Assembly: GCA_039881145.1 (NCBI GenBank)
Contig: JAYKKI010000153.1
Location: forward strand, 496,001-560,000
From: Druceiella hillmani
Taxonomy: Eukaryota > Arthropoda > Insecta > Lepidoptera > Hepialidae
Length of the DNA: 64,000 nucleotides
Reading direction: 5' to 3'
Every line of letters begins with the position of its first letter. Position 1 is the first letter of the stretch. The translations under genes and the position numbers were made by a program. Shown here one piece after another: positions 63,071 to 64,000 of the stretch. The notes under the pieces are model-generated. The model had not been told where the DNA came from. It made no database searches and saw only the letters and a list, made by a program, of their open reading frames with translations.

Positions 63071-64000
63071 CGCTCGGCCGATGCCGAAAGGATACCGACC
63101 CAAGCTTGACGGCTCAGTTTCGTTTACCGCTCAGAAAAAATGCTCATGGTGCGCTAAAAAAGTTTTCACTTCAAAATATTGACGGATCATAAAAGAGAGT
63201 AAGCATTCTGATAATTCATCACGTTATTAAGAAAAATCTTTATAAATTTACTATAAGCGAACAGATTCAAAATGTCAATAGAATTTTAACTAGCAACAAA
63301 GGCACATTTTTTTTAAATAAATGTACTTTATCACATAGTACATAGTTTTTATTAGTCGCTCCCATCAATTAATCTTTTATTTAATTACATTATAATAATA
63401 TTTAAAATTTGACAAGGGATAACAATTTGGGCCATATTTCGAATGGAAATCATTACCATAATTCTTAAATGTTGATGAAAATTAACCGGTTTTTTATTTC
63501 TTAGTGGCACCTTTGTTTACTTTATTTAAATTCCATCTATTTTTTTTCTTTTTCTGTGTATTTAGCGATATATCTAAACCTTTCTGTAACATTTCAGCAT
63601 TATCAATTTTAAACCGATAAATCCACAATGCTGTGTCAAAAGACGGATATGACGATGTTATAAGAGTTCCATTTCTATCAGTTGGCTACTAAACCTTAAC
63701 ATGTTAATAACAAAAGCATCCGCTTGCCCTACTTCACTAAAATCAAGCCAAAATTTTTCCTTTGTTACTTAATCATGCTAAAATAAAGTGATACGAGAAA
63801 TTTTTGTCTCTGTGAGTTTTTTTGATGGTAAAATATCTCTATTAAAATGCATATACATGATATTTTACTGCTAGTGAGAAGAAGCGGTGCAAATCCAAAA
63901 TTTTAAAACAAAAGAGCTGTAGTCAATTAAGCAATTAGATGGTGATTACAATTAATTCAAACAATTCGGTAAATTTATTATTAATATTAATGCTAAGATA
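63071..64000. other. AT-rich window end, nothing seen
   Basis: A GC-richer patch (CTCGCTCGGCCGATGCCG) lies at about 63069-63086, at the edge of the repeat cluster. Nothing else. Confidence 0.4.

Overview
This is very AT-rich eukaryotic DNA. It has many (TA)n microsatellites, tRNA-derived SINEs and the remains of several animal DNA transposons and retrotransposons. The combination (piggyBac with TTAA sites, Tc1-like, Helitron, Ty3/gypsy, palindromic MITEs) points to an arthropod, most likely an insect; I cannot place it further. I found no intact host gene, and no rRNA, functional tRNA, CRISPR array or bacterial operon. The window reads as intergenic or intronic sequence shaped by transposons. 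Most of the few open frames over 60 codons are chance ORFs or microsatellite (IY)n frames.

Layout. 0-10 kb: an unrecognised decayed coding block on the minus strand (2.5-3.6 kb), a SINE (4.3 kb), a long imperfect inverted repeat (6.9-8.2 kb) and a 54-codon coding-looking ORF (9.04-9.20 kb). 10-15 kb: microsatellites, a perfect palindrome and a dead Helitron on the minus strand (12.0-14.5 kb) whose 3' CTAG end is visible. 17.9-21 kb: a palindromic MITE, then a dead piggyBac element with both terminal inverted repeats and both TTAA target sites (18588-20933), inserted into an older dispersed repeat that recurs at 60.1-60.6 kb. 22.2-23.2 kb: a second unrecognised decayed coding block with a Cys-x2-Cys motif, followed by a second copy of the MITE (24.6 kb). 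25-41 kb: mostly featureless, with microsatellites, small hairpins and a short Jockey-like LINE fragment (33.7 kb). 41-43 kb: a SINE and a Helitron-like non-autonomous element carrying ~150-bp tandem units.

44.6-49.6 kb: a Ty3/gypsy-type LTR retrotransposon with two LTRs of 356 and 387 bp, gag and pol, broken by stops and frameshifts and inserted in a (TA)n tract. 50.9-55.5 kb: a large inverted repeat with arms of ~1 kb, followed by diverged ~238-bp tandem units related to sequence inside the arms. 57.4-59.0 kb: a dead Tc1-like transposon with 20-bp terminal inverted repeats and TA target sites. 59.9-63.1 kb: a dispersed repeat with an embedded SINE, a 190-bp-arm inverted repeat and diverged direct repeats.

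Nothing here forms a working pathway. The relationships are between mobile elements: nested insertions, families with several copies in the window, and long inverted repeats that no named transposase here explains. The two unrecognised decayed coding blocks and the long inverted repeats are the parts most worth following up.
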